Source: Geosiphon pyriformis (Eukaryota > Glomeromycota > Glomeromycetes > Archaeosporales > Geosiphonaceae). Taken from it: a stretch of 64,000 nt of DNA. The notes beneath the pieces are model-generated. The model was not told where the DNA came from and did not search any database. It was given only the letters and a program-made list of their open reading frames with translations. This document shows, one piece after another, positions 46,440-57,769 of the stretch (within the stretch, counting starts at the first letter, position 1; each line of letters opens with the position of its first letter). The position numbers were made by a program, and so were the translations under genes. The DNA is taken from positions 78,001 to 142,000 of the forward strand of contig JAAOMT010000028.1 of the NCBI GenBank assembly GCA_016748015.1. Direction: 5' to 3'.

Positions 46440-48470
46440 GAAAAAGTTTTTTAAAAATGGTTTGTTTTTGTTTTATTTTTATATTATTAAATTAGAAAAC
46501 TTTTTTGTTTAAGATATAACCAAATACAAAACTGGAAAACTTTTTCTTTTTCTTATTTTTTATGATTACGATTAAAGCAAAGAGTAAAAAAGTTTTAAAC
46601 ATTATTTTTTTTATAGTAACTAATAAAGTTTCAACAAAAAAAAGTTTTTTTATTGTTAAAGCAGCTAGACAAAATATTTTGACAATATTTTCTTTAAATA
46701 TTAGTAGTAAAAAGCTGCCAAAAGCAGTTTTTGAAGCATTTTTATCTTTAATTAATAATTATTTTCTAATTAAAGTTTTTCTAAGAAATATATTTAAATT
46801 AATTCTAGTATTGTTTTTATCTTTTTCAAAAGCCCCAAAGTTTTTAACAGCAATAGTTGCTTGTATTTGTTATTATTATACCAAATTTTTTTTTTAATAT
46901 AAGCAATAATAATTATAACATATTTTTAAGACAAACCAAGATTAATTACTAGCTATATTGTCAAATATAATGTTTTTTAACAGATTTTTGTTAATTTTAA
47001 AAGCAAAATAATTTATTAGGTTATTTAATTTTAAGAATTAAGCTAATTATATAAAAACTAAATCAATTTTTGCTTTTTTGTTTTTTGGTATTGTCTTTAA
47101 TAGTGCTTAGAAAACAATTTCTAATTGTTAAAAGTTTTTTAAATAAATAGTTTTTACTTTAATGCTTAATTCTATTTTTAAGATCAAATTAATCTTGGTT
47201 AATTTTTTGTTTTATCTGTTATTTGGCTTTATTAAACTTAAGTCAGATTTCAAAGATAACATTAAGTTGTTTTATGTAGAATTTGCTTCTAAATTTTTTT
47301 TGGTTGCTGTTGTTAAAGTTTTTATTAATGGTTTTTTTGATATATTTTCTAATAATATAAAAAATACTTTTGGTATTTTTGGTGTTGTTACTTCTATTAA
47401 ATTAAAATCTGCTGGTTTATAATAATATATTATTGTTAATTTTAAAAACTTTTTTTTTGCTGATATTATTCTTAATAACTAATTTGTACTAATTAAAAAA
47501 AATAGTGTTTGAATTCTTTTTTTCTTTAATTAAAAAGAAATTATTATTTTAAAAATTTTTTTTTCAATTATACTGTTTTTAAAATTAGTAATATGATTTT
47601 TTAAGTTAGTAATTATATTTGTTTTATTTTTTACTTTTTTAATTTTTATTATTATTAATACTTTAATATTATTACTTTAAAATTTCATAAAAAACTAAAT
47701 CTTTACTATAGCAAAAACTAATACTTTATATAAATATTATATTTAATAAAAAAACTTCTAAGTGCTATTACTATTACAAATATTAAAGTTTGAACTATTT
47801 ATTTACTAATTACAAAATGTTTTTATTTATTTTTCTTAGGTTGTTTTTTAAGTTAGTTGTTGGCTCTTAATTTTTTATATTATTTATTATTAATAACAAG
47901 TTTTATATTATGATTTTTGTCTCTTTAATTCTTCTTTTTATTGTTTTTTTGGCTGCTTTTGTTATTAATCTTGTCATTAGATTTAGATTGAATTTTTTGG
48001 AATCATAGATTTTAAGTTTGGTTGTTTTAGTAAATTTTATTGTTAATCTATTGGTTTTTTGGTTGTTTTGGTTATTTTTTTTGTGTTTAAAAATATGTGC
48101 AAAAATCACAAAATTGAGCAAAATTTGCTTGTTATACTTAATATTTTTAAGAATTTTGTTTTTTTTTTGCTAATATATTTAAAAACTTTGTTTATCTTAA
48201 AGCTAAAATTGAATTTAATAACATAAATATTAATGATTTAAAAACTGTTAACATACATTTTTTAACTGAAAAAACATGTAACTGTATGATTATTTTGTAA
48301 CAAATATGTAATTCTAAAGTTAAAAATAGTATTAAAAAAACTAGATTGTTTTTTAATAACTTTATTTTTGATATTAAGAATTTGAATAATATTATTAAGA
48401 GAATTTGCAAACTGAATTTACTTTTAGTTTTTTTTAGTATTGTCTTAACTAATTTAAATAATTAATTATG
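46440..48470 (+). pseudogene. LINE-3: decayed ORF1 of a LINE
   Basis: Plus-strand ORF1 starting 'MITIKAKSKKVLNII' at 46562, which aligns with the LINE-1 ORF1 start ('MAMTKAKSKKAVLDI'), then 'STKKSFFIVKAARQNIL'. The RRM-like part is at 47162-47422 ('DNIKLFYVEFASKFF', 'NTFGIFGV'). A coiled-coil-like end at about 48290-48465 has 'LKLKI' and 'ILRI-IIL' and closes with 'LVLS-L--IN'. Nearly all codons have drifted to A/T. No ORF2 follows before the AT-rich block. Confidence 0.6.
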
Positions 48471-48977
48471 TATAAAAAATACATAAATCATACTTAGTTT
48501 ATATTACTTAATTTAATATATTGTACTAAAATATATTTAGATTTTATTTGTTAAATATAATAAATAAATAAAAAAATTGTAAAAAGTTTTGTTTTTAATA
48601 TTTACAAAAATATAAAAAAAAGTAATTTTAAAAAAAATAATATAAAAAATTTTGATAATGTTAACAATTTTTTGAAAAGATAAATAAAGTTTAAAAATAG
48701 ATTTAATAAAATAAATAATAATAAAATAACAAAAATTAATAATAAAAAAATAAAAAAGTTTTATTTAAATAATTTATTAATTATAATATTTAAGACAAAT
48801 TTTATTAGATATATAATAATAAAATTTTTATTAATATTTAATTTTAATATACTTAATAATAATAAAAATATAATAATAAATTTGTTTTTATTTTTATTAA
48901 AATTAATATTAAATTTGACTTTTTTTTTATTATTTTATTATTTATAAAAAAAAGTTATTAATAAAAAATTGTAAATA
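48471..48977. other. AT-rich spacer, no gene
   Basis: A/T-only sequence with homopolymer runs. No feature can be supported. Confidence 0.5.
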
Positions 48978-50750
48978 GTAAAAAAGTTTTTTTTTTATTA
49001 AGTATTTTACAAGTATAGCCCAATCACTACCTAAACTATAGCAATATACAAAATCTTATATTAAGCATGGCTCATGCGCTTCCTATATATAACTAGCCAC
49101 TTAGGCCAATCAAGGCAACACTAGACACCTAAAATACCAACAACCAGAAAGTTCTCTACAAAACTGAAATGTGCACTGAACAGGTGAGAATGTAAATCAT
49201 AATATATGTAAACACTTAGTCTGATACCAAAATCAAAAATTACTCTGAAAAACCACAAGGTGGCTAAACCAGATACTACCAATACTATAAACTCATTACA
49301 TAGCAAAAGACTATGCTTCTCATAAAACACTCTTAACTTAGTGGTTGGCAACCACATAGTGGATCTATGACTCTCAGCAAAGCCACAGATTAGGCCAATG
49401 ACCAGAGATCTACTGTTAGAGCTACTATCCAGCAGACATAATGTATCAGCCACCCAATTCTTCAAAACAAATCTTTTGGCTAGGGACATATATAAACTAC
49501 CTGACAATTCAGCCTTTCACAGAGAGTAAATTACCACACTGTCAGTAAAAAAAACACCAAGCTTAATAACCCAACTATCAATAGTTCTTAAAATTAATTC
49601 ACTTCTAGCACCAGCATCTTGAATGCAAAAAAATGTGTAATTGGAATCCTCAACCAACCCACATCAAATACATAGCATGCTCGGATAATCCAGATCATAA
49701 AACCTCTTTCTCTTTGCTACTAGAAGGCAATTGTGAATGGCTTTTATAAAGTAGGATCAAATAGACACAGAAGAACAGCTAATAAAGTTTGATTAAAAAT
49801 GACTATTAGGATACTACACACTAAATATATATTGCACATTAATTATGTTATGCATTGTATTTTCCACAGCATAATTTACATATTTGGCTTCCCAACTGAC
49901 AAAACTAACAGCATCAAAAAGATGCTTAATAAAATGATGGGCATTCCCAGAGACAGGTTTTTTTTCAATAGACAAAAAATGGCAAGACGTCCCAACAGGT
50001 AGCACGACAACAGAGCTGGTGGCAGCATTGGCCAATAAATTAGCATGCTCATTGCCATATACTCCAGAGTGGCTCTTAACTTTATTCCAGACTACTGACA
50101 AGTTTTTCAACACAATGGTCTAATGAATTCAATCTCTCTCAATCCAATATTTATTGCAAAACTAAAACACACTCCAAAGCAAGGGTGATGGTATGTAGTT
50201 CAGTCAATGTTAATGAAAGCAAGCCATTCACTCTAATCCTTACACCATCATTAATGTTTGGAAAATAAGCAGCAGCATTACCACATGCATCTATAGAACC
50301 CAAAACTTTAATTGAGCCATCAGTATAAACCACCATACTCCCAAAATTATCAAGAAAATGTTCACTAATAGGACTTAGATCGACTGGGCAACCACCAGAA
50401 GCTGGATTAAAAGCTGGGATATGACTACTGACCAGGCCACCATTACCAATGAAATCAGTCAACACACAAAACCAATCAGGTGTTAGACCTCTTGGATCCA
50501 ACTTTTTCTATCTGTGAAAACTGCTCCACGTGAAACACATGCCATAATGGTCTAAGAGCTGGTTTGCAAAAATAATGCCAAACTTCTTCAATGAACCAAC
50601 TATACTCATATACTGATCCAAACCCAAAACTTCAGCAACAGGTATGTCACTACCAGCATGGAACACATTCGGCAAACCATTGCCCAAGGAGATTTTGTAC
50701 AATGCCAAAATGTTGGTTATGCCAGCCAAAAAAGAATGTAAAAAAGTTTT
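48978..50750 (-). mobile_element. LINE-2: 5'-truncated LINE with 13-bp target duplication
   Basis: Minus-strand LINE 3' end of about 1747 bp (48991-50737), flanked by the direct repeat GTAAAAAAGTTTT at 48978-48990 and 50738-50750. An A-run of the element lies next to the left copy, as expected for target-primed reverse transcription. It carries the end of RT, RNase H, the zinc finger and the C-terminal domain. Base composition and coding are much better kept than in LINE-3 and LINE-4 around it, so it is a later insertion. Confidence 0.75.
49123..50729 (-). pseudogene. LINE-2 ORF2: RNase H, zinc finger and C-terminal domain
   Basis: Minus strand. It begins 'MAGITNILALYKISLGNGLP' (50729), then 'LDPRGLTPDWF'. 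RNase H is 'MVVYTDGSIKVLGSIDACG', 'LTLTELHTITLALECV' and, after a frame break, 'LSVVWNKVKSHSGVYGNEHA', so the D, E and second D positions are mostly recognisable. A zinc finger 'CIWCGLVEDSNYTFFC' lies at about 49650. The C-terminal part is at 49507-49121 ('KRFVLKNWVADTLCLL', 'FGIRLSVYIYYDLHSHL'). Three or four stops or frame breaks mean it is not functional, but it would be a good query for the family. Confidence 0.8.
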
Positions 50751-51069
50751 TATTAATAATTAGTATAAAAAATTTTTATTGTTTTAAAATTTTAAAAAAT
50801 AATTATTAAAATTTATTTTTAAATTAAATTAAATTTTTAATAATAAGTTTAAATATATAAATATATATTTAAATTAAAAACTAATTATTAAGAAAATTTT
50901 AATTAATATTTTAAAAAAAATTGTAATTATTGTACTTTTTAAGTTTAATAATATTAAAATTAATTAAGTTATAATTAATTGGTCTTTAATAAAAAATTAT
51001 AATAAAATTTGTTAAATTAAATATAAAAGCTTTTTTTCTCTTATATTTCAAATTTTTCAAAAAATATAT

Positions 51070-53002
51070 TTTTGAAAAAAAAAGTTTTTTATTTTTATTT
51101 TTTCTTGTTATTTTTTGTAAATATTTCTCAAGCAAATAATTTTTTTATAATGAACTTGATAACTGTCTCAAATAGTAATATGTCTAAAAAAAAGTGCTTA
51201 AAAAAACTTTTTACAGTTCTGTTAAAGGTTCTTTTTTTTGAAAAAAAAAGATTTTTGTTGGTAATATTAAGTATTTTAGTAATAAAAAAAATATCTCTTT
51301 GGTCAAATTTAGTACTAATAATAATATATATTCAAATATAAATAGTAAGTTTAATAATAGTAAAGATAATAATATTTTATTAAGTATTGGTAATGGTTTT
51401 TTTCTTAACTTAGCAACAAATATTCTTAAAACTAAAAAAATAAATATTAGTCTAGTATGTAATTTTTTTATTAATTCAATTAATTATGGCATAGATAAAA
51501 ATAAAGAATTTTTCTTTTTTTTTCTCAATATTTTTTTGAACAAAAGATAAATTAACTCAAAAATTGTCAAAACTTAAGTAGAAGTATCCATTAAAAAAAT
51601 TTTTGCTCTGAACATTAATCTTTTAACTATAAAAAACAAATTAGCTATAGTAAAAACTTAGACAATCAGAAAAAATTTCTTATTAATCAATGGTTTTGGG
51701 AAGGCTACTATTTCTTCAAAATTTGAAAAGATTATCAGATTAATATTTACTTCAGAAAAAAACATAAAAAAGACTGTATTATAGACTAAAAAAAAAAGAA
51801 ATTATTATAAACAACAATCTTAAAAGACAAAAAATATGTTTAAATTGAATTGTAATGATCAAAAAAATTCTTATAAATATGCCAAAAAAAATGATCATTA
51901 CTGTAATATCTAAGTTTGGTTAAATTATGTCTATTAAATTGCAACTTATTGAGTTGTGGCAGAAGACTGCAATAAAATTTGCTAAATTAAGTTAAGTTAA
52001 TCAATTGACATCTAAGTGGTCTTTTTTAATTAGTAAAAGCTATAAGAGATCAGGATATTTAGATTTTTAGAGATTATTTTAAAGCACTTTTGTTTATTTT
52101 GTCTGTGGATATGACTGTTTATAATTTTGGCACTTTTTTAAACAAGACTGGTGGAAAAATTTGTGTTATTAATTGATCATTAGAAACTGGCAATAGAATT
52201 TACTGTGCTGTAATTGGTTTTAAAATAAGTAAGAAACTAAAGACTGCTTTTTATATAGAACTAATTTTTGGTAATATAAAACTTTTATGAACCAAATTAA
52301 ATTTGGTTCATTATAAAAAGTACAAATATTTTAAATATTTAGTTTTAAAATGTAATACATCAAGTGCATTTATCTTGTTTTCCAAAAAAATTCATAAAAA
52401 AATTGATTCAAAAAAAAATTATCTTTAGCTGGCCAAATTATACACTAAAAAATATGGTTCTATTTTTTATTCTGTTATCTTTAGTGACAAATCTTGGGCA
52501 TAATTAGTCTTATTTATTGCTTTTTTTGATAATACTTGTTCTGGTTTTGGTTTTGAATCTTTTTTTTTTAAATATATTATATGTTAAAGAAGATCTTTTG
52601 GTTGTTTAAAATAATTCATTTATTAACACTTACTTGGTTTCTTTGGAATGCTTTTTAGAGTTTTTGGCTGATCAAATATTAAGTATTGTGCAAAGATTAA
52701 ACAATATAAATCTGGTGCTTTTGGAATTTGTTTCTCAATCTCTCTTTTTTGTCATATTCATGTTATTAAATTTGAATTTAAATATGGTTTTGGATGGCTT
52801 ACTAATATTGTCTCTTTTATTTTTATCAGTTACAAAAGATAGGTTTTTGAATTTGGGTTTGAGTAGTTCAAAAATTTTAACTACCAAAATTAATGGCTTG
52901 AAATTAAAGATAGTTGCTTTTAAAGTCTCTATTAATTCAGTTTTAAAAAGGTTGAATCAGTTGTATTCTGACTTGAGTTTTTTGTTGTTTTTTTTATCTT
53001 AA
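51070..53002 (+). pseudogene. LINE-4 ORF1
   Basis: Plus-strand, heavily A/T-shifted ORF1 of a second LINE subfamily. Recognisable blocks are 'WSLETGNRIYCAVIGF' and 'KTAFYIELIFGNIKL' (about 52170-52290); 'VHYKKYKYFKYLVLKCN' (about 52310-52360), where the family has a CCHC knuckle with Cys and His now replaced; 'LAKLYTKKYGSIF' (about 52430); and the open C-terminal part 52634-53002 ('LECFLEFLADQILSIVQRLN', 'SSSKILTTKINGLKLKIVAF'). ORF2 follows about 25 bp later. Confidence 0.7.
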
Positions 53003-53025
53003 TAACCAATTTGGTATAGAAATTT

Positions 53026-53446
53026 ATTACATGCAATATCTAAAACATTAATGTTTTTGCTAAGCAAAAAAATATTAATTATTAACATATAAAATTAAAT
53101 AATATGGTTTTTATAGTTACAGAAACAAAATTAAAGTCTAGTATTAAGCCATAGATTATAAATAAGTTTAATGGAATGTGAGTTTTTACATCTGGTTTAG
53201 ATAAAAGTTTTCTTAATACTGGAGTGGTTATTATTATAAACAATTTTTTGGTTCAACATATCTTTAAGATAAAAAAAGTTCTTGATTATGTTATCTTAGT
53301 ATGACTTTTTTTAAAAGCAAACTCTTAGTTATGGTTTTGGGTTTGTATGCTGACACTTTTGCTAAAACTAAGTTCAATTAAACTTTGAAAATCAATTTTT
53401 TTATTGCTAAGACAGTTAATTTTAACAATTTTGTGATCATAGATAG
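53026..53446 (+). pseudogene. LINE-4 ORF2, endonuclease part before the solo LTR
   Basis: Plus strand. It contains 'MVFIVTETKLKSSIKP' with the Glu of the endonuclease ETK motif, 'FTSGLDKSFLNTGVVIIINN', and 'NFVIID' immediately before the LTR. This is the N-terminal APE-type endonuclease that nicks the target. It is continued at 54403. Confidence 0.72.
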
Positions 53447-54402
53447 TATTACCAAAGATTTTTGGTCTCTTTTTTTAAATGTTATTAATGTTAGTTTGCT
53501 GTAAATTTACGTTTTTTAGAAGTATTTAAACTTCTAATAACTGAATTTATTTTTAAATTATTTTATATAATTTAAACTGCTGGATTTATAAGTAGAATAG
53601 TCAATTCTGTACTAATTATTTTGTATAATTATATTGTAATAATATTAACTCTTTCTCAAAAATTGCTTATTTGAAAACTTACTAAAATGTATAGTTATTC
53701 TGCTGTAAAAATTAACTCTTTTACAGAAATTTTGTTTGTAAACTATTTTAATAATTATAGTAAGAAAAAATAAAATAAAATAAAATAAAATAAAATAAAT
53801 ATAAAAAAAATAAAATTTTGTTAAGAGAATCGTTTTTTGGTCCAAGTTTAAAATCACTAATGGCTTACTGAAATTGGTAGCTAATTAATTTTAAAATATT
53901 AGTTGGATTTCAGAAAATGTTAAGTGTAACTATTTTATGAATTAAATTTTAAGTATATTTTTATTTTGATTTGTATTTTATAAAAATAAATCTAGAGTAA
54001 AATATCTATGGTAAAATTGATACTAAAGTTTGAATAATACATTTTTTTGAAAAAAAAGCTCTTTTTTTATACAATTTATTATGGTACTAGTCTATAAACT
54101 TAAACTTTTCTCTTTGTTATAATTTCAACAAACTAAAAATACATTTTAATAAACTGCAAGTTATTTTGATAGACTATTCATTATTTTGGCAAATTCTTGA
54201 ATATTATATAGTTTAGAATATTGTATTATTTGATCATCTTAATTTCTATTGTACAAATTAGATTATTAATTAAATAGTAATATTTAATAATTTGATTAAG
54301 TAATAAGTGATAATTGAAACAATTTTAATATATGTTAATTAATAATAAAGATTATAAGAGTAATTTTATGCTAATTTAATATCTAAAATTCTACTGGTAA
54401 CA
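53447..54402 (-). repeat. Solo LTR of the element 2 family
   Basis: 956 bp, minus orientation. It reads from TGTTACCAGTAGAATTTTAG at the right end to a decayed TATTA at the left end, and aligns with the element 2 LTR throughout (for example the ACTAGTCTATAAACTT and GGTTTTTGGTC-like segments). An exact 4-bp duplication ATAG flanks it (53443-53446 and 54403-54406). It arose by recombination between the two LTRs of a former full element. Confidence 0.9.
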
Positions 54403-55206
54403 ATAGAAACTTCAACAAAAATAAATTCAAGAAAAGTGCAAGTTTCAAGTTTTGTTTGAATTTGGGTTTAGTCAACTCATTTGGTAAACATCTATTAATT
54501 AAAATTCCTAATTGGAACAATTTAAGAAGTGTTAAAAAAATTATTAATTACATTTTTATAAATAAGAGTTTGTTTTCTGCAGTTGCTAGTTATGAAGTTG
54601 AATTAGTATCTAATTTTTTTAATACTAACCACAAGATGGTTTTAGTGGTAATTAGTTTGGATAACTTATTGGATGTTTATTTGAATAGTCTGTATAAACA
54701 AGCTAATAAAAATTGCTGGATGTTTAAAATTAAAAATGTAAATAATACCAAATAGATAAAATTTAGAAAATGCTCTTCTGTTAGATATGTAATAATAACA
54801 AATAAGTTTTTGAAAACAAGAATTTGTAAGGATTTGAATATTATGTAAAAGTTGTTAAGTAAAATGATGGCAGAGTTTATTGATAAAACATTCTATAGAC
54901 ATTGGTTTAATGAGTTTTAATATTCAAAAAACAAATATTCTTCTAAGTTTTTTGGATTAAAATTGTTAATTGCTAAAATTGCTAAAAAGTTGAACTTTAG
55001 TAACATGCTTGAATTTAACTATCTTGCTAAAAAATAGTTGACTTTGAATAATAATAAGACTTTCAAAATCATGAAAATAGTTTAAGATAATTTGAAGTTA
55101 ACAAATATTTTTAAACATTTGTTGATTGTTCACAAAAAGTACAGGAAATCCAAATTGTATGAATTAAAATTAGTTAAAAAAACATTTATTAAAAAGACAA
55201 TATTAT
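54403..55206 (+). pseudogene. LINE-4 ORF2, endonuclease end and linker after the solo LTR
   Basis: Continues the endonuclease: 'FNKNKFKKSASFKFCLNLGL', 'IINYIFINKSLFSAVA', 'FFNTNHKMVLVVISL' (family TDHRAVxVSVGL, so the catalytic Asp has become Asn while His is kept), 'LNSLYKQANKNCWMF', 'FYRHWFNEF' and 'VHKKYRKSKLYELKL'. The RT that should follow is not found; recognisable LINE text stops near 55206. Confidence 0.78.
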
Positions 55207-56085
55207 GAATAAATTTGTTGGATTAGTATAATAATATTTGGTGCTCTAAATTTGGATGTAATTGGAAAGCTTAAAAAATTTCTATTTTAGATACTTGAAG
55301 TAAGTTAGTAATATCAGTTTCTGAAAATTTTTGTTGATTTTTACTTATAGAATTCTTAAATTATAAGGCACAAAAAAGTGTTTTGGCTGTTTATAGCTTA
55401 AGTATGTGAGCTATTTTTTTTTGAACTAGTTAAATACAGTTATTAAGATTTGGTAATATCTTTTCACTCTTTTGGTAAGTTAATAAAATAATATTAATAT
55501 TCAATCTTAAGAGGAGTTTCTCTTTTTTACCTGGCTATTACAAAGTTTATTCTCAAAAAATCAATTTTACAATATTGCTACTTTACAAAAGAAAAAAAAA
55601 AATTAAAAAAATTAAAGAAATTAGTATTATTAATTGTTATAATCAAAAACAATTGGTCTAAGTCATTATTGTTTGAGATAGTTTTATGCTAAAAACATCT
55701 AACTAGGAACAAAGATAAAAAAATCATTAATTTGGTTTAAATATAGAATTTGTGAATCATATATAAATGATTTTTGGTTTTGAATATTTTTTTATTTAAA
55801 ATAATATAGATATATAAATAAAATAAATATAAAAAATCTGGATAAAAAATATATTTTTTATCTGTCTGTCTTTTTGTCTGTTCTTTTTTTTTTGTTAAGA
55901 CTACTTATTTTTATACATATTTCTAATTTTATAAGATTGCTTTTAATTACTTGTTATTATTGATTATTGTTTACTATCTCTGTTGTTGTTTTGTTTTTTT
56001 ATATTATAATTAATTATTCTATATTATAATTAGTTATTTTATATTATTGTATATTATCTTACATTATTTTGTATTATTATTGGTT
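55207..56085. other. Unassigned AT-rich repeat DNA
   Basis: No family recognised. There are scattered short frames and pyrimidine-rich runs (about 55860-55890). It may be a further decayed LINE segment. Confidence 0.4.
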
Positions 56086-56087
56086 TC

Positions 56088-56278
56088 AATTAAACCAAAC
56101 TAAATTAAACTTTGAGTGTTGTTCAAGTTCAATTTGAATTATAAATTAAACTTAAACTAAACCAATTTTTCAAAGTAGGTTTGGTTTAAGTTTAACATTA
56201 AATCTTTTTAACAAATTTAAGTTTGGTTCAAGTCTGGTTCGAAGTTTACAAACTTGTTTAAGTTTAATAGAATTAAAA
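56088..56278. repeat. Cluster of direct and inverted AAACCAAACTTAAACC-type repeats
   Basis: The motif TTTGGTTTAAGTTT and its reverse complement AAACTTAAACCAAA, with variants, recur at least six times in about 190 bp. Opposite orientations face each other, so the stretch can fold into hairpins. It lies beside the truncated end of the element 3 LTR. Confidence 0.6.
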
Positions 56279-56289
56279 AAAAATATAAT

Positions 56290-57089
56290 TTGTACTACTT
56301 ATTTATTAATTATTACTTTGTAATAAAAGTCAACTTTTTTTAAGTGTTTCTTATCTAGAAATTTATTAAAAATATATAATTACTTTGTAGTAAAAGTCAA
56401 CTTTTTTACAAAAATCTTGTCTGCAAGCTACTCTAATAATTATATTAGAAAAAAAGAATATAAAAGAAATATAAAAGAATTGGAATTTTGTTAAGAAAAT
56501 TGTTTTTTATTTAGGCTTGAAGTTATTAACAAATTATTAAAATTGATAGTTAGTCAATTTTAAAATATTAGTTAAGTTTTAAGAAATATTAAGTATAATT
56601 ATTTCAAGAATTGGTTTTCGAAGTATATTTTTATTTTTAAATTGTATTAATAAAAATAAATTTAAAATAAAATATCTATAGTAAAATATATTTTTTCAAA
56701 AAAAAAAGCTTTTTTTTTATACAATTTGCTATAGTACTAGTCTATGAACTTGAACTTTTTTTTTGCTATAATTTAGATGATTTAAAGATATATTTCAATG
56801 AACTACAAGTTATTTTGACAAACTATTTATTATTTCAGTGTATTATTTATTATTTTGGCAAATTTCTTATAAATTTCAGTAAATTTTTGAATATTACATA
56901 ATTTAAGATATTATATAATTTGATTATTTTAATTTCTATTGTATAAATCAAGTTATTAATTAAATAGTAATATTTGATAATTTGATTAAGTAATAAGTAA
57001 TAATTGAATAATATTAATATATATTAATAATAATAAAAATTATAAAAGTAATTTTATATTAATTAATAACTAAAATTCTACTGATAATA
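56290..57089 (-). repeat. Truncated 3' LTR of element 3 (element 2 family)
   Basis: Minus-strand LTR whose start is at the right (decayed TATTATCAGTAGAATTTTAG, ending at 57089). It is colinear with the element 2 LTR up to about 56290; the last 150 bp or so are missing. Base composition is more A/T-shifted than the solo LTR at 53447. Confidence 0.75.
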
Positions 57090-57720
57090 TAATCTTTTTT
57101 TAAGACTAAACTTTATTAAAGTTCAAGTATTTTTTGTAATATTGAGATAGTGGTTCAAAATAATTAAAGTGATTTGGTCTAAAAATTGTTGAAATTTTAA
57201 TTCTGTAAATTTGTCAATATATTGAATTTTTATTGGTTAGAGTATTGGATTTTGTAAGATGTTTTTACAAATATTGAATAGATTATAGAGTCTAAGAGCT
57301 GCTTTAAGCTTGTAGTAAGTATTTATTAGTTCAATTACTGTTTTGAAATTATTGTAAATTTGTTTTTATATAGCTTTAGGAATGAAGTTAGTTGTCTCAA
57401 GTTTTAGTTTTCGTTTATAAAGTGTTTTTTTAATATAAAAATATCCAAAACTAAGAGTATATTCATGATTTTGTTCATTAAGATATAGGTAAAGTTTTTG
57501 TTAAATTGTGATATTTGGTAAAATGTTAATAAAAACAATTAAAAAGTTTTTCTTTAAAGCTTGTTTCAAAAGTTCTGGTAATTAAATTTCGGCATAATTT
57601 CTTGTTTTTTTTCTATAAAAATAATAGTTTTGAGAATTATTTACTACTAGTGTTGTAGTTTTTTTTTGAGTGTAATTAATTTGACTTCCATTAATTGTTA
57701 TAAATAGGTATAAAATTAGT
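57090..57720 (-). pseudogene. Element 3: decayed extra 3' ORF
   Basis: The minus-strand sequence directly upstream of the LTR reads 'IQYIDKFTELKFQQFLDQIT' near the end and 'LSITINGSQINYTQKKTTTL' near the start, aligning with the element 2 ORF at 16875-17540 along its whole length. Stops and A/T drift occur. The rest of the element is not recognisable beyond about 57770. Confidence 0.75.
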
Positions 57721-57769
57721 TATTTTATTATAAGTTTAATAGTATATATTATTTAAAGTATAAAAAAAT

